Assembly: GCA_905221605.1 (NCBI GenBank) | Contig: CAJNDS010000002.1 | Coordinates: 64,001-128,000, forward strand | From: Symbiodinium natans | Lineage: Eukaryota; Sar; Dinophyceae; Suessiales; Symbiodiniaceae | Direction of reading: 5' to 3' | Length of the DNA: 64,000 nt | Shown here: positions 48,900-59,580 of the stretch, piece by piece | Numbering within the stretch: the stretch's first letter is position 1 | How the letters are laid out: each line of letters starts with the position of its first letter | The notes under the pieces: generated by a model | Told to the model about the DNA's origin: nothing | The model's database searches: none | What the model saw: only the letters and a program-made list of their open reading frames with translations | Program-made: the position numbers and the translations under genes

Positions 48900-50470
48900 T
48901 CACGGTCACGAGGCAACAACTACGCATTTTTAAGTGTGCTTATGCTAATTGTGCTTTTCAGAAATAGTATACAAGTGGTCTTTCTAGTGCTTCAGAACTA
49001 TTTGTTTCGTTATTATGTAAGTAGAGCCGCTAGTGTTTAGTGCATCTTTTGGTTGTACTCAAGTGTAGTAGACCTTATTCAGCCATTACTTGGTGCTCTG
49101 GTAGCTCAATTCGCACGGATAATATTTGCCTGGTAAATGCAATTAATTATCTAGAAGCAGCATTTGCAATACTTGTCTTGAGAAAAAGCATTTATTAAAT
49201 AGAATTGTTTGCTTAAAAAGTGACTCCTACTCGTCCAGGAATACCCCAAAACCCTATAATCCAAACTTTACCAGAGATTCTCCTGAAAAGCTTGCGCTTT
49301 TGGATGTTTTTATGTATTTGTGAATTTGCTTGTGTATGGCCTTCGCTAAGTACTTTTCTAGGATTCTTGTGCATTTTTTAAGCCTGATTGTGCAAGTTGC
49401 GTTTTTCAAGCATAGTATATATGTGGTTTTTTTTTGAATACTTCAGACATCTTTGTTTCATCGTTATGTAAGTAGAACCGCTTCTATTTCCATTATTGTG
49501 CACTTTTAAGCTTGCTCATGCAAATTGTGCTTTTCAGACATAGTATATAAGTGGTCTTTAGTGAATACTTCAGCAATCTTTGTCTCATTGTTATGTAGGT
49601 AGAACCGTTTCCATTTCCGCAAGTGTTTATTTCGTATTTGGTTGAGTATGGTCCTTTAAATAGTATTCACTTGAGTCAAATTGGGCTATTTGCTTAAGAA
49701 TTCCTCTAGTAGTTAAATTCGCATAGAATGAATACTTCGAAAAAATTGTTTCATGAATATGTAAACATAAGGTGTTTCATTTGACTTTGCAGGTAGTACT
49801 TCAATAATACTTTGCCTGGTATAAACACAACTGTTTCAATGCATTAGTTGCTCAACAAAGCACTATTTGCCCTTTAAACCACACTTTGCCATATTTTGGT
49901 TGAATATGGTGCTTCTTTCGTATTTTGGTTGAGTATGGTCCTTTAATGGTATTCACTTGAGTCAAATTGGGCTATTTGCTTAATAATTACTCTAGTAGCT
50001 AAATTCGCAGAAAATGATTAGTTCAAAAACAAAAACGATTCATGAATATGTAAACATAAGGTACTTCAGTGGACTTTTCAGAAAGCATACTTTGCCTAGT
50101 ACAAACACAATTGTATAAATACAGTATTTGCACTTTAAACGCACACTTTGCCATTTTTTGGTTGAGAATGGTGTTTATTTCGTATCTTGGTTGAGTGTGC
50201 TCCTTTAAATAGTATGCACTTGAGTCAAATTGGGCTCTTTGCTTAATAATTACTCTAGTAGCTAAATTCGCATAGAACCAAGAAAAATGTTTCACTATTT
50301 GATTAATACTTTGCCTCGTACAAACACAATTGTAAAAATAAATTAGTTGCTCAACAAAACATTAATTGCCCTTGAAACGCACAATTTGCATAGAAAAACA
50401 TTGATCTAAACATCTAAAAACAGCATTGCCCGCTTCAGATTCAAAATGTAGATTCTTCCAATGCTGGCTT
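48900..50470. repeat. AT-rich island of degenerate tandem repeats
   Basis: Free of telomere-like units. Two motifs recur. One is 'gtgcttttcagaYatagtatataagtggtctt...gttatgtaagtagaaccg', near 48955, 49400 and 49535. The other is 'gagtatggtcctttaaatagtattcacttgagtcaaattgggct', near 49645, 49930 and 50195. Composition differs sharply from the rest of the window. No exon found. Confidence 0.7.
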
Positions 50471-50589
50471 ATCGGGGTCTGTGAGGTGGGTGTCCCAGTA
50501 GCTGTCCTTCATTACCCGGTGATTAACTACGCGACTTTTGGGCCTTCTTTGTTATTTTTTGTTAAAAAGGCCTAAAAAGGCCTAAAAAG

Positions 50590-50655
50590 GGTAGGTCGCT
50601 GGGGGGGGGGGGGGGTAGCATATATATTAATATATATATATATATATATATATAT
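50590..50655. repeat. Poly(G) and (TA)n
   Basis: G16 run followed by an AT microsatellite, at the edge of the CT satellite. Confidence 0.9.
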
Positions 50656-50715
50656 TGTCTTATGCGTCTTATGCGTCATGGATGCCGGCCGCAGAACTGG
50701 CACCTGCACTCCGTC

Positions 50716-51228
50716 TCTGTGTCTCACTCTCACTCTCACTCTCTCACTCTCTCACTCTCTCTCACTCTCTCACTCTCTCTCACTCTCTCTCACTCTCTCT
50801 CACTCTCTCACTGTCTCTCACTCTCTCTCACTCTCTCACTCTCTCTCACTCTCTCTCACTCTCTCACTCTCTCTCACTCTCTCACTGTCTCTCACTCTCT
50901 CTCACTCTCTCACTCTCTCTCACTCTCTCACTGTCTCTCACTCTCTCTCACTCTCTCACTCTCTCTCACTCTCTCACTCTCTCACTCTCTCTCACTCTCT
51001 CTCACTCTCTCTCACTCTCTCTCACTCTCTCTCACTCTCTCACTCTCTCTCACTCTCTCTCACTCTCTCACTGTCTCTCACTCTCTCTCACTCTCTCACT
51101 CTCTCTCACTCTCTCACTCTCTCACTCTCTCACTCTCTCACTCTCTCTCACTCTCTCACACACTCTCTCTCACACTCTCACACTCTCTCACACACACACT
51201 CTCTCTCTCTCTCTCTCCCTCTCTCTCT
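50716..51228. repeat. CT-rich satellite (CTCTCTCA/CTCTCA units)
   Basis: About 510 bp built of CTCACTCTCTCT variants. All three plus frames stay open and would give Ser-Leu-His-Thr polymers; this follows from the repeat lacking stop codons and is not evidence for a gene. Confidence 0.95.
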
Positions 51229-51232
51229 AGCG

Positions 51233-51365
51233 CATGTAAAATCTTACAGCAGCCCCTAAACCCTGATCCCTAAACCCAATACCCTATACTCTCTAGGGCA
51301 TGTACAATCTTGCAGCAGCCCCGACCCCTGAACCCTGATCCCTAAATCCAAAACCCTATACCCCA
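51233..51365. repeat. Direct repeat, about 65 bp, two copies
   Basis: 'gcatgtaMaatcttRcagcagcccc...aaccctgatccctaaaYccaaWaccctata' occurs at 51233 and again at 51299. Telomere-like units are part of the duplicated block. Confidence 0.8.
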
Positions 51366-51728
51366 AACCCTATACCCCAGACTCAGACCCTAAACCCTTA
51401 ACCCTGATCCCTGAACCCTATACCACAATCCCTAAACCCTAAACCCTGATCCCCAACTCTACACCCCAAAGCATAAACCCTAGACAAGCCCTGATCCCGA
51501 ATCCCTACACCTTAAGCCCTGATCCCTAATGTAAACTTAAACCCTAAACCCTAAACTGGCCCTAAACCCTAAACCCTAGACCCTAAACCCTAAACCCCTA
51601 ACTCTACACCCTAAACCCTAAACCCCAAACCCTAAACCCTGAACCCTACACCCCAAACCCTAAACCCTAAACCCTAAACCCTAAACCCTAAACCCTAAAC
51701 CCTAAACCCTAAACCCTAAACCCTAAAC

Positions 51729-51816
51729 CCACCCTCTCCACGAGGAGGCACCGGCTCGGAGCGGTCCAAGACGACCATCTTGGCGCCGGTTCGCGCCAGG
51801 GGCAGAGAAAGGAGCC
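51729..51816 (-). CDS. Gene J exon, possible Rossmann-type nucleotide-binding strand
   Basis: Acceptor CATCTCCAG|GG, donor GGTGG|GTTTAGGG. Best frame reads LLSLPLARTGAKMVVLDR then SEPVPPRGEGG. The 'LAR-x-GAK-x-VVLDR' pattern, then E-P-x-x-P-R-G-E, recalls the second beta strand of FAD-dependent monooxygenases. Two other frames are open, so the family is a suggestion. Confidence 0.45.
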
Positions 51817-51839
51817 CTGGAGATGCTGTAGGGTCTGTA

Positions 51840-52030
51840 GGGTTTAGGGTTTAGGGTTTAGGGTTTAGGGTTTAGGGTTTAGGGTTTAGGGTTTAGGGTT
51901 TAGGGTTTAGGGTTTAGGGTTTAGGGTTTAGGGTTAGGTTTAGGGTTTAGGGTTTAGGGTTTAGGGTTTAGGGTTTAGGGTTTAGGGTTTAGGGTTTGGG
52001 GTTTGGGGTTTGGGGTTTGGGGTTTGGGGC
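51840..52030. repeat. (TTTAGGG)n array with TTTGGGG tail
   Basis: About 23 units with one short unit, then five TTTGGGG variants. Confidence 0.9.
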
Positions 52031-52375
52031 TTAGGGTTTACGGTTTAGGGCTTGTAGTTGTAGGGTTTGGGGTTTAGGGTTTTTAGGGCTTGGGGTTTAG
52101 GGTTTGTAGTTGTAGGATTTGGGGCTTGGGGGTTTGGGGCTAGGGTTGAAAGGGTTCAGCGTTTTCGGGCCTGGGGGCGTTCGGGCTTGTTGGGGTTTAT
52201 AGGGGCTTATATGGGCTGTCGGTACAACTGTTTTTAGGGTAGTTTCGAGTTTCTAGGGTTTGGCAGGCTCTTGGGGGCGGAAGGACCTCAACCCTAAACC
52301 CGAAACCCTGAACCCTAAACCCTAAACCCTAAACCCTAAACCCGAAACCCTGAACCCTAAAACCCCTCTGACCCT

Positions 52376-52489
52376 TTTTTTGGCAGGTCCGCTGCGTGTA
52401 CTCGAGCGGCCTCGCGGCACGCTTTGCCGGTCGATTGGCCTGTGAGGCTTCGCCCCTGCTGCCCCTGAAGATGCGGCTGTGGCCTTGAA
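52376..52489. CDS. Exon-like island, strand uncertain
   Basis: Minus after CACCAAG|: AFQGHSRIFRGSRGEASQ then ANRPAKRAARPLEYTQRT. Plus after TTTTTGGCAG|: VRCVYSSGLAARFAGRLA then CEASPLLPLKMRLWP. Both have good acceptors. Confidence 0.35.
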
Positions 52490-52615
52490 ACGCCTTGGTG
52501 TTGGGCTAAACCCTACACCCCAAACCCTAAACCCTAAACCCTAAACCCCAAACCCTAAACCCGAAACCCCAAACCCCAAACCCTAAACCCTAAACCCCAA
52601 TCAAGGGTGTTGGCC

Positions 52616-52675
52616 TTCGGCACCTTCGGGCACCTGCCCCGCGGCCAGTTCCCGCCATGCGGAAAAAGCAAAGTC
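52616..52675 (-). CDS. Gene J exon, frame undecided
   Basis: Acceptor GTTGTTCCAG|A. Most protein-like frame reads DFAFSAWRELAAGQVPEG then AEGQHP and TGA; a GAAG|GTGCCG donor lies before the stop. Confidence 0.4.
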
Positions 52676-52827
52676 TCTGGAACAACTCCGCGGGCTTAGG
52701 GTGTAGGGTTTGGTGTTTAGGGCTTAAGGGGCCTTATCAAGCTTTGGGGATCTCAAGGGCTTTAGGGCCTTTGGGGGCTTTTGCTGTAGGGGCTTAAGTT
52801 TTTCGACTTCTGTTGAGGGCTTAGGAC

Positions 52828-52881
52828 GTGGCAAACCAGATGCAAAGCTGCCGCGCACCAGGTGGGGCGGCGAAGAGAGCC
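52828..52881 (-). CDS. Gene J exon
   Basis: Acceptor GGGTTCAG|G, donor GCCAC|GTCCTAAG. Reads ALFAAPPGARQLCIWFA. Confidence 0.45.
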
Positions 52882-53300
52882 CTGAACCCTATACACGCTG
52901 TAAGCCCCATTCATAAACCAAGAAAACCCCTATAATCCCCTTTCAACCCCACAAGCCCCAAATATTACAGACCCTATGAATTCCTGTAAACCTATAACAC
53001 CTATATGCCCCTTTAAGCCCAGTACACGCCGTTTGAAGCCCCTTCTGAACCCTATAAGCATATACGTCCCCATAAACCTAAAACCCCTATATAGACCCTA
53101 CAATACCTCTTTACCTCCTTCCGGGTTCAGGGTTCAGGGTTCAGGGTGTAGGGTTTAGGGTTTAACCTCTCTTCCGGTTTATGGGGTTCAGAAGGGGTCC
53201 CTTTTAAACCCTAAACCCTAAACCCTAAACCCTAAACCCTAAACCCTAAACCCCCTGATCCTACCTAGGACTGAGCCGAAAGCTAGGCTTCAGGGGCTAC

Positions 53301-53359
53301 GAGGAAAGATAACGTGCTTCGCGGGGTTGAAGCTTCGGGGCGGACACCCCAGACCAACC
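53301..53359 (-). CDS. Gene J exon with acceptor inside TTTAGGG
   Basis: Acceptor GGGTTTAG|G, donor CCTC|GTAGCCCC. Reads VGLGCPPRSFNPAKHVIF then P. Confidence 0.5.
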
Positions 53360-53639
53360 CTAAACCCTAAACCCTAAACCCTAAACCCTAAACCCTAAAC
53401 CCTAAACCCTAAACCCTAAACCCTAAACCCTACAGAGCGTCAGGCTTAACTTAACTGTCACCCACCCACCGGGGGTTTTACGCGAATAGGGGACCCCTAT
53501 AGTGTGGACCCCCAAATAGTAGGATCCCCTTATAATAGGAACCCCAAAAAGGTACCCCTATCGTAAACTCCCATCACCCCTAGACCCTATACCCTAAACC
53601 CTAAACCCTGAAAGTAGGACCCCAAGACGTACCCCTATC

Positions 53640-53726
53640 GTAAACTGCCATGACAGAAGATTTACTCAAGACAGGCGCCAGAGATGCCTTGGCCACAGAA
53701 GGCATCCCAGACGACGCTCTCCTGAG
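53640..53726 (-). CDS. Gene J exon
   Basis: Acceptor TTCTTTTGCAAAG|CTC with a pyrimidine tract. Reads LRRASSGMPSVAKASLAP then VLSKSSVMAVY. Serine-rich; left end not fixed. Confidence 0.5.
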
Positions 53727-53739
53727 CTTTGCAAAAGAA

Positions 53740-53842
53740 GGGGGTTTAGGGTCAGGGTTTAGGGTTTAGGGTTTAGGGTTTAGGGTTTAGGGTTTAGGGT
53801 TTAGGGTTTAGGGTTTAGGGTTTAGGGTTTAGGGTTTAGGAT
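53740..53842. repeat. (TTTAGGG)n array
   Basis: Thirteen units after one short unit; flanks the acceptor of exon 53640-53726. Confidence 0.9.
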
Positions 53843-54179
53843 TAAGAGCCCCGCACGCCCAGATAGCCCGGCTAAGAATCCATCCTTGTTTCCGGCCTGT
53901 CAGGGTTGGCCTTTGAACCTTTTGAACATATTTATATATACCGAGTCCAGAGTCCCTTCTAAACCCAAATAAGGAAATATACAAACGCGCCAAAAGCCTA
54001 GCTATGTACCCTTTCTTGCTTCGGTGCTGTAGGCTGTAGGCCTAGAACCCTCAACCCTAAATCCTAAACCCTAAACCCTAAACACTACTGGGGGGGCTTC
54101 CAGGTCCTCTCCTCAACCAGGCAGGGGTGTGGGAGCGAGCCTGAGAGGGTTCTGCCGGTAAGATGTGGGGATTGTCAAA

Positions 54180-54345
54180 GAAACTATGTACAACACTACT
54201 CCATAGTTTATGATGATATGATGTGGTAAAATTCTTGTATTCTGACATTCTTAGACTACTTTATGTTGCATTACATTGTTACATGGTACATCTATACTAT
54301 ACATTATTGCATTATTATATTAATGTATTCGTACATTCTTTAACG
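54180..54345. other. AT-rich spacer, possible 3' UTR
   Basis: A 165-bp AT-rich stretch free of telomere-like units, just left of a minus-strand TAA (54346). Probably 3' untranslated or intergenic. Confidence 0.4.
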
Positions 54346-54425
54346 CGGCTCGAAGAAGGAGCGACTTTGAAAGCACGTCACTGGTCGAACCAAAACCAAG
54401 TCCAGGTACAAGCAGCCCAGCCGAA
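54346..54425 (-). CDS. Gene K possible C-terminal exon
   Basis: Minus: LGCLYLDLVLVRPVTCFQ then SRSFFEPR and TAA. Plus alternative: RLEEGATLKARHWSNQNQ then VQ with a CAG|GTACAA donor. The stop followed by AT-rich DNA favours minus. Confidence 0.4.
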
Positions 54426-54469
54426 AGGGTTTGGGGTTTCGGGTTTCGGGTTTAGGGTTAGGGTTTCGG

Positions 54470-54560
54470 TAGTTGAGGCGGCCTCTGTGGTAGACTCTAG
54501 TGCTCAGGAAGCTTTTGGACAGCCAGAGACCTCTAAATTCCTCGGACCGCAAACCCAAAA
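54470..54560. CDS. Exon-like island, strand uncertain
   Basis: Plus after TCGGTAG|: EAASVVDSSAQEAFGQPE then TSKFLGPQ. Minus: RSEEFRGLWLSKSFLSTR then VYHRGRLNYR. Undecided. Confidence 0.35.
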
Positions 54561-54697
54561 CCCAAACAAGCCCAAGAACCTGAAGCCCTTGAGCTTCCCA
54601 AACTTTACACCCCAACCCTCAACCCTCAACCCTAGACCCTAAACCCTAAACCCTAAACCCTAAACCCTAAACCCTAAACCCTACATAGACCCTGAAC

Positions 54698-54781
54698 GCC
54701 CGTGGGCGGGGAGGCTCGGAGGCGGCACCGGCGAATTCCACCACGGTGCTGGCGAGGTCGGCTGTGAGGAAGATGTTGGGC
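54698..54781 (-). CDS. Gene K exon
   Basis: Acceptor CACAAAAG|G, donor GGGC|GTTCAGGG. Reads PNIFLTADLASTVVEFAG then AASEPPRPR with nearly all codons ending in G or C. Confidence 0.6.
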
Positions 54782-55004
54782 CTTTTGTGTGGAGAGGGTG
54801 GGTTTAGGGTTTAGGGTTTAGGGTTTAGGGTTTAGGGTTTAGGGTTTAGGGTTTAGGGTTTAGGGTTTAGGGTTTAGGGTTTAGGGTTTAGGGTTGTAGG
54901 TTTGTAGGGTTTAGGGTTGTAGGGTTTAGGGGTTTAATTGGTTTAACGGTTTAGGATCCTGCCTGCGCAACAACGTAAACCCTCAACCCTATAAACCCTA
55001 TACA

Positions 55005-55053
55005 GTAGCGGCTGCGGCTTTCAAGACGAGGTCCTGGTCCCACAGCATGCTCT
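55005..55053 (-). CDS. Gene K exon
   Basis: Acceptor GGTTTAG|AG, donor CTACT|GTATAGGG. Reads SMLWDQDLVLKPQPL. Degenerate telomere-like units form both splice sites. Confidence 0.5.
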
Positions 55054-55600
55054 CTAAACCCCTAAAACCCTGTAACCCTCTGCCCTAAACCCTGAACCTT
55101 ATAACCCTATAGTCCCTAGTACCCCCCAAAACCCAAAACCCTAACCCCTAAACCCCAAAACCCTAAAACCCTAGAACCCTAGAACCATGAACCCTATTCC
55201 TGAAACAGGCTCCTTAGTATAGCTTTGAAGCACAAAGGCTCACAACGGAAAGAAGGGAATGAGATCGGAACCTATGCCAGGCCCAAGAGTCATCAGGGAA
55301 CAAACAGGGTGCCCTTTTTGGTTTTGAAGGGGCTGATGAGGGAATCTGAACCCTAAAGCAGGAATATGGGTCTGCTCTGGGTCCGGGTGTACGTGTCCAT
55401 GTGTAAAAAATAGATGAAGAATCTAGAGCCCCCTAGAACCCCTAGAAACGATCTCCGCGAAACACCTATAAGTTGTGTCAACCCTGAGGGTCTAAGTCTA
55501 GGGCTTAGGGCTAGGGCCTAAACCCTGAACCCTAGGGCCTAAACCCTAAACCCTAAACCCCAAACCCCAACCCCAAACCCCAAGCCCTAAACCCTAAAAC

Positions 55601-55676
55601 CCGCAATCACCGGGCGATTGGGCCTGAAGAAGGCTTCTGGGACCAGGCGCAGGGCGACACCACCCGAGTCCTGGAG
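55601..55676 (-). CDS. Gene K exon
   Basis: Acceptor TTTTTGTTAG|CTC at the edge of a 'tgccct' element, donor GCGG|GTTTTAGGG. Reads LQDSGGVALRLVPEAFFR then PNRPVIA. Confidence 0.6.
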
Positions 55677-55807
55677 CTAACAAAAAGGGCACCCTCCATG
55701 TCGTGATCCATTGGCCTCCTACGAGGGTTTATATAGGGTTTAGGGTTTAGGGTGTAGGGTTTCGGGTTTAGGGTGTAGGGTTTAGGGTTTAGGGTTTAGG
55801 GTTTAGG

Positions 55808-55893
55808 GTCCCAGAAGAGTCTTTAAGTCTTGTACTTGGGGTTCCTGGGGTCCCTGGGCCCTGCTTCCCATCAGTCCACCTCCCCATGCTTGT
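55808..55893 (-). CDS. Gene K exon, right end approximate
   Basis: After CAAACAAG|C: MGRWTDGKQGPGTPGTPS then TRLKDSSGT. Pro/Gly/Thr-rich; could be a linker. Confidence 0.4.
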
Positions 55894-56233
55894 TTGGAGT
55901 CTTGGGTTTAGGGTTTAGGGTTTAGGGTTTTAGGGTTTAGGGTTTAGGGTTTAGGGTTTAGGGTTTAGGGTTTAGGGTTTCGGGTTTCGGGTATTAGGGC
56001 TCAGGGTTTAAGGTTTTATGGTTTTTTCTGGGTTCCTGGGTTTTAGGGTTTAGAATTTAGGGCTGCCAAAACCCGGAGAGCCAGCTTCGTAGCCTCACCT
56101 CCTTCTGCAATTCCCTGCTGTTTGGTGGTTGTCCCTTTCGTTTGCGACACTTAGGTTTAGGGCTTTATATAGGGCCTTATAGCTAGAAGAAGACACTGAG
56201 AACAAATCGGTATAACAAATCCGAAGAAGGAAC

Positions 56234-56307
56234 TGTAAATGGGGCCTTGGCACTGTCAATTTCCCAGTCCTGAAGCAGGTAGGGCCGGCCCGCCAAGACC
56301 TTCGACG
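56234..56307 (-). CDS. Gene K exon
   Basis: Acceptor GGCGTGTTGAG|CG after a T-rich tract, donor ACA|GTTCCTTC. Reads SKVLAGRPYLLQDWEIDS then AKAPFT. Neither edge is telomere-like. Confidence 0.6.
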
Positions 56308-56582
56308 CTCAACACGCCAGAGACAAAAAGGAGTGGGGTTAGGATTTAGGGTTTAGGGTTTAGGATTTAGGATTTCATTGGTCACGTGCTACACACGGCC
56401 CCCACTTAACCGTCGAGTCTTCTGGACGGAACCTAAGCCCCTCAAAACCCTAACCCTAAGGGTCCATGTACCTCATTATTGTTTATATACTTAGGCACGA
56501 AATTCCCCCTATCTAGGAGGTACTTTAAGGCCCAAGTATTCCGTATTTAGGTACATGGACCCTGTTTAGGGTAACCCTAAAC

Positions 56583-56645
56583 CATAGAGCCAGAAAATGT
56601 TCAACGGCCTGCGCGCGCCTGCGCGCGCCTGCGCGCGCCCGAAGC
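56583..56645 (-). CDS. Gene K exon over a GC-rich triplication
   Basis: Acceptor GGGTAG|G, donor ATG|GTTTAGGG. Reads LRARAGARRRAQAVEHFL then ALW. The Ala-Arg part is a threefold 'gcgcgcctgc' DNA repeat. Confidence 0.5.
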
Positions 56646-57031
56646 CTACCCAGCCCCAAACTTGGAGAACAAGGGTGCTCTTGCTGATTTAAAGGGGGGC
56701 TGGTTTAGGGGGGCGGGGGGGGGGGGGGGCTTCGGGATTTTGGAGTTTCGGAGTTTAGGGTTTAGGGTTTACATAGGGGTTCGGGTTTAGAGCTTAGACT
56801 TAGAGCAATCCGCACTAAACCCTAACACCTGACTCCTAAACCCTAAACCCTAAGAACTAAACCCTGAACCTATAACCCTGAACCCCGAACCCTAAACCCT
56901 CAACCCAAAACCTTGAACCCCTTCTGAGGACTATAGGGTTTAGGGTTTAGGGTTTAGGGTTTAGGGTTTAGGGTTTAGGGTTATAAACCCTAAACCCTGA
57001 ACCCTCAACCCGATAATTCTGAGGGTATCAC

Positions 57032-57094
57032 CTCGTGCCTCTGGTGGCCACGACTGCGCCAACCGGGCCTCTTCAGGCCTGGCACCGGCTCCGG
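57032..57094 (-). CDS. Gene K exon
   Basis: Exactly 21 codons: PEPVPGLKRPGWRSRGHQ then RHE. Acceptor GAGCCCTAG|CCG, donor GAG|GTGATACC. Confidence 0.55.
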
Positions 57095-57592
57095 CTAGGG
57101 CTCAGGCCCGACACCCCTAAGCCCTTTTAGGGTTTAGGGTTTAGGGTTTAGGGTTTAGGGTTTAGGGTTTAGAACCCCAAACCCTTTAGGCTTTAGGGTT
57201 GAGGGTTGTGGGGCTTAGGCTTGATAGGGTTCGAGACTGGTGGTGGGGGGGGGGGGGGGGGGGCTGAACAACTCTCTCAGGGTTTAGAGTTTAGAGCTAA
57301 GGGTGTTTTGTTTTGGGCTTATAAGGTTTAGGGTTTATGACTTATTTTGTGTATACTGCGGCCCTCATCCTACGATGTTTTCTTATAGAGGTTTGTGGTT
57401 CTTAGGACAGCAGTAGGGTTTAGGGGTAATAGTGTTCAGGGTGTAGGGTTTAGGGTTTAGGCTCTGAAATCCGAAGCCCTCGCCCCGAAACGCGAAAGAG
57501 CCTATAAACCCTCAACAGTGTAAAACAGCAAGCACATAAAGATGATTCCTGCCTTGAGGAATACGTAGGGCAGCCCCTATGTTCGGAAATGT

Positions 57593-57652
57593 CTATCTGA
57601 CAGAGACAGTTAGCTTGAATTCACGGGCAAACTCTGCCAGCAGCGACGGACC
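57593..57652 (-). CDS. Gene L terminal exon
   Basis: Acceptor GTTTATAG|GGT, then GPSLLAEFAREFKLTVSV, R and TAG. Phase 0 start fits the preceding exon 57805-57876. The intron between them (57653-57804) holds a 'ccttaatagggatt' element. Confidence 0.6.
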   Translation of the reverse strand, partial: GPSLLAEFAREFKLTVSVR

Positions 57653-57804
57653 CTATAAACCCTAAACCTTGGGATGTTCCCCCTTATTATACAAACAGTC
57701 CTGAAAAGGAATTATAGTCGGGAGTACTAGAATCCCTGTTAGGAACTGCTAGTATAAGAGGGAACCTCCCAACCTTACACCACCAGAAGCCTGAACCCCT
57801 ATGC

Positions 57805-57876
57805 GCCCGTAAAAGCATCCACAACGACGGCCGCTACACCCTTTTCTGAAGTCACATAGGTGAAACCACGCTCATC
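57805..57876 (-). CDS. Gene L penultimate exon, GC donor
   Basis: Reads DERGFTYVTSEKGVAAVV then VDAFTG; donor GGC|GCATAGGG. If not spliced the frame meets TAG two codons later. Right end approximate. Confidence 0.55.
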
Positions 57877-58239
57877 CGAAACCCTAAGCCCTATAAGCCC
57901 TATTAACCCCACAAATCCAAAAAGATAAAGCCTATAAAGCCTATAAACCCTATAAACCCTACAAACAAGCCCCATAAACCCTATACACCCATAAAAGCCT
58001 ATATACCCTAGCCCTATAACCCTATGAACCCTATATACCCTATGAAACCTACTTAACCTATATACTCCACATACCCTATAAAGCCTATGAACCCTATATA
58101 CTCTAAACTAAACCCTACAAACATGAAACTCTAATAACCAAAACCCTAGACCCTAGACCCTAAACCCTAAAACCTGAACACTAAACCCTAAACGCTAAAC
58201 CCTAAACCCTAGTTAAACCCTAAACCCTAAACCCTAAAC

Positions 58240-58303
58240 CCTCATCTGGCAGGGTGAAGCACAAGATTCACGGGCCTTCGCCCCCTTCCTGCGACCACCT
58301 CGG
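58240..58303 (-). CDS. Gene L exon
   Basis: Acceptor TGCGGAG|C, donor AGG|GTTTAGGG. Reads RGGRRKGAKARESCASPC then QMR. Basic. Confidence 0.5.
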
Positions 58304-58973
58304 CTCCGCAGGTTCGCGGTTTAGGGTTTAGGGTTTAGGGCTTAGGGCTTAGTTAGCATCTTTGAAAATACATCATAAAAAGAAAACCCGAAAATGGCTC
58401 GGCATTTCTCAAAGTAGGGGTGCGGCTAATAACACATGCTCCGCAAATACTAGTATGATCCGTGAAAGCCATACTCTTAAACCATAAAACCCTAAAGCCT
58501 AAGCCCCCAAAACTCTACACCTCTCGGCCCTGTGCCTCCACATGCTAAAATTAAACCAAAACTGTGCCTCAACCTGTACGACGGCACCCTAAAATTAACC
58601 AAAGACCCGAAACCCTCAACCCTGGACCCTAGATCTTGAACCATGACTTCTGAACCCTGTGCCCTAAACCCTGAATCCTAAAGCCTCGGCCAGAAATGCC
58701 AAACCCTGCGCCCAAAACCCTAAACCCTAAACCCTAGACCCTAAATTGCTAAGACCTGGAACCCCACCTACTCGGCCCTTTGCGAAGAAGTGATGTAGGC
58801 TACAGAGCCGTTGAAACCCACAATTTTGCAATTCCCCAAACACCCACGTTCAAGGTGCGTAGGCTTTGGGGCCCCCCTAAACCCTAAACCCTACACTATA
58901 AACCCTACACCCTAAACCCTGAACCCTAAACCCTAAACCTTGAACCCTAAACCCTAAAACCTAAACCCTAAAC

Positions 58974-59089
58974 CCGTCTGGGTTCCCAAAAAGTGTTCGA
59001 GGGGCGTGACGCCGGCCAGCGCCGGGCATCGGGCTACCGCTTCTTTGGCTGCGCCTGGCACAGAAGCTTTGAGGGCGCAGACACCCCAG
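58974..59089 (-). CDS. Gene L exon (plus strand also open)
   Basis: Acceptor TTTTGTGTAG|C, donor ACGG|GTTTAGGG. Reads WGVCALKASVPGAAKEAV, ARCPALAGVTPLEHFLGT and QT. The plus strand reads VFEGRDAGQRRASGYRFF and also ends at a GTTTAGGG donor. The better acceptor and the direction of neighbours favour minus. Confidence 0.5.
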
Positions 59090-59144
59090 CTACACAAAAC
59101 CACGGAGCCGCGGAGCCCCAAGAAGGTTTAGGGTTTTTAGGGTT

Positions 59145-59236
59145 TAGGGCTACTAGTTCTGAGGAGGGAGCTCGGGGAATACACCCTGCACCCCTGAGCC
59201 CTAGGAGTGGCATAGTGTACGGTTGTGACCAGGGAT
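59145..59236 (-). CDS. Gene L exon
   Basis: Acceptor CAATTTTTAG|GA; reads SLVTTVHYATPRAQGCRV then YSPSSLLRTSSP. Left end approximate. Confidence 0.45.
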
Positions 59237-59392
59237 CCTAAAAATTGGAGCCCGAAACCCTGGGCCCCAGACCCTACACCCGAAACCCCAAACCCTCAAC
59301 CCTAAACCTTAAACCCCAAACCCCAAACCCGAAACCCGAAACCCCCAAACCCTTCAAAATGGAACAACTGCCATTCTGGGTCAGGAAGGTTC

Positions 59393-59452
59393 CCAAAGAG
59401 CCCAATATTGCTTAATTAAGGAATATTCCTTAAATCATATTAAGGAGGCTCC
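59393..59452. mobile_element. Partial copy of the 26-bp-TIR introner
   Basis: Left arm and first half of the 42734-42842 element (cccaaagagcccaatattgc...aatcatattaagga) with no right arm. A solo remnant. Confidence 0.75.
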
Positions 59453-59528
59453 TGAACTCTGTGTTCCTTAACTTCAAGGCCTTTTGGGGGCCTTTTGGGG
59501 TCATGCGGCCAAAGTCTTGAGGGTCCAC

Positions 59529-59580
59529 CATATCTCAGGGAGTTACGCTTCTTTGGTTGGAAGTGCAGGACTGTTGGGCC
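59529..59580 (-). CDS. Gene L exon
   Basis: Acceptor GGGCTTAG|GGC, donor TATG|GTGGACCC. Reads GPTVLHFQPKKRNSLRY. Confidence 0.5.

Noticed and set aside
48032-48967. Several ORFs of 75-160 codons on both strands
   Set aside because: They consist of CT microsatellite and the CCAAAA/GGTTTT palindrome and give Lys-Pro-Thr or Phe-Gly polymers; no splice edges or complex composition.
50655-51273. Three overlapping 190-200 codon plus-strand ORFs
   Set aside because: They are Ser-Leu-His-Thr polymers produced by the CT satellite, which has no stop codons in any plus frame.
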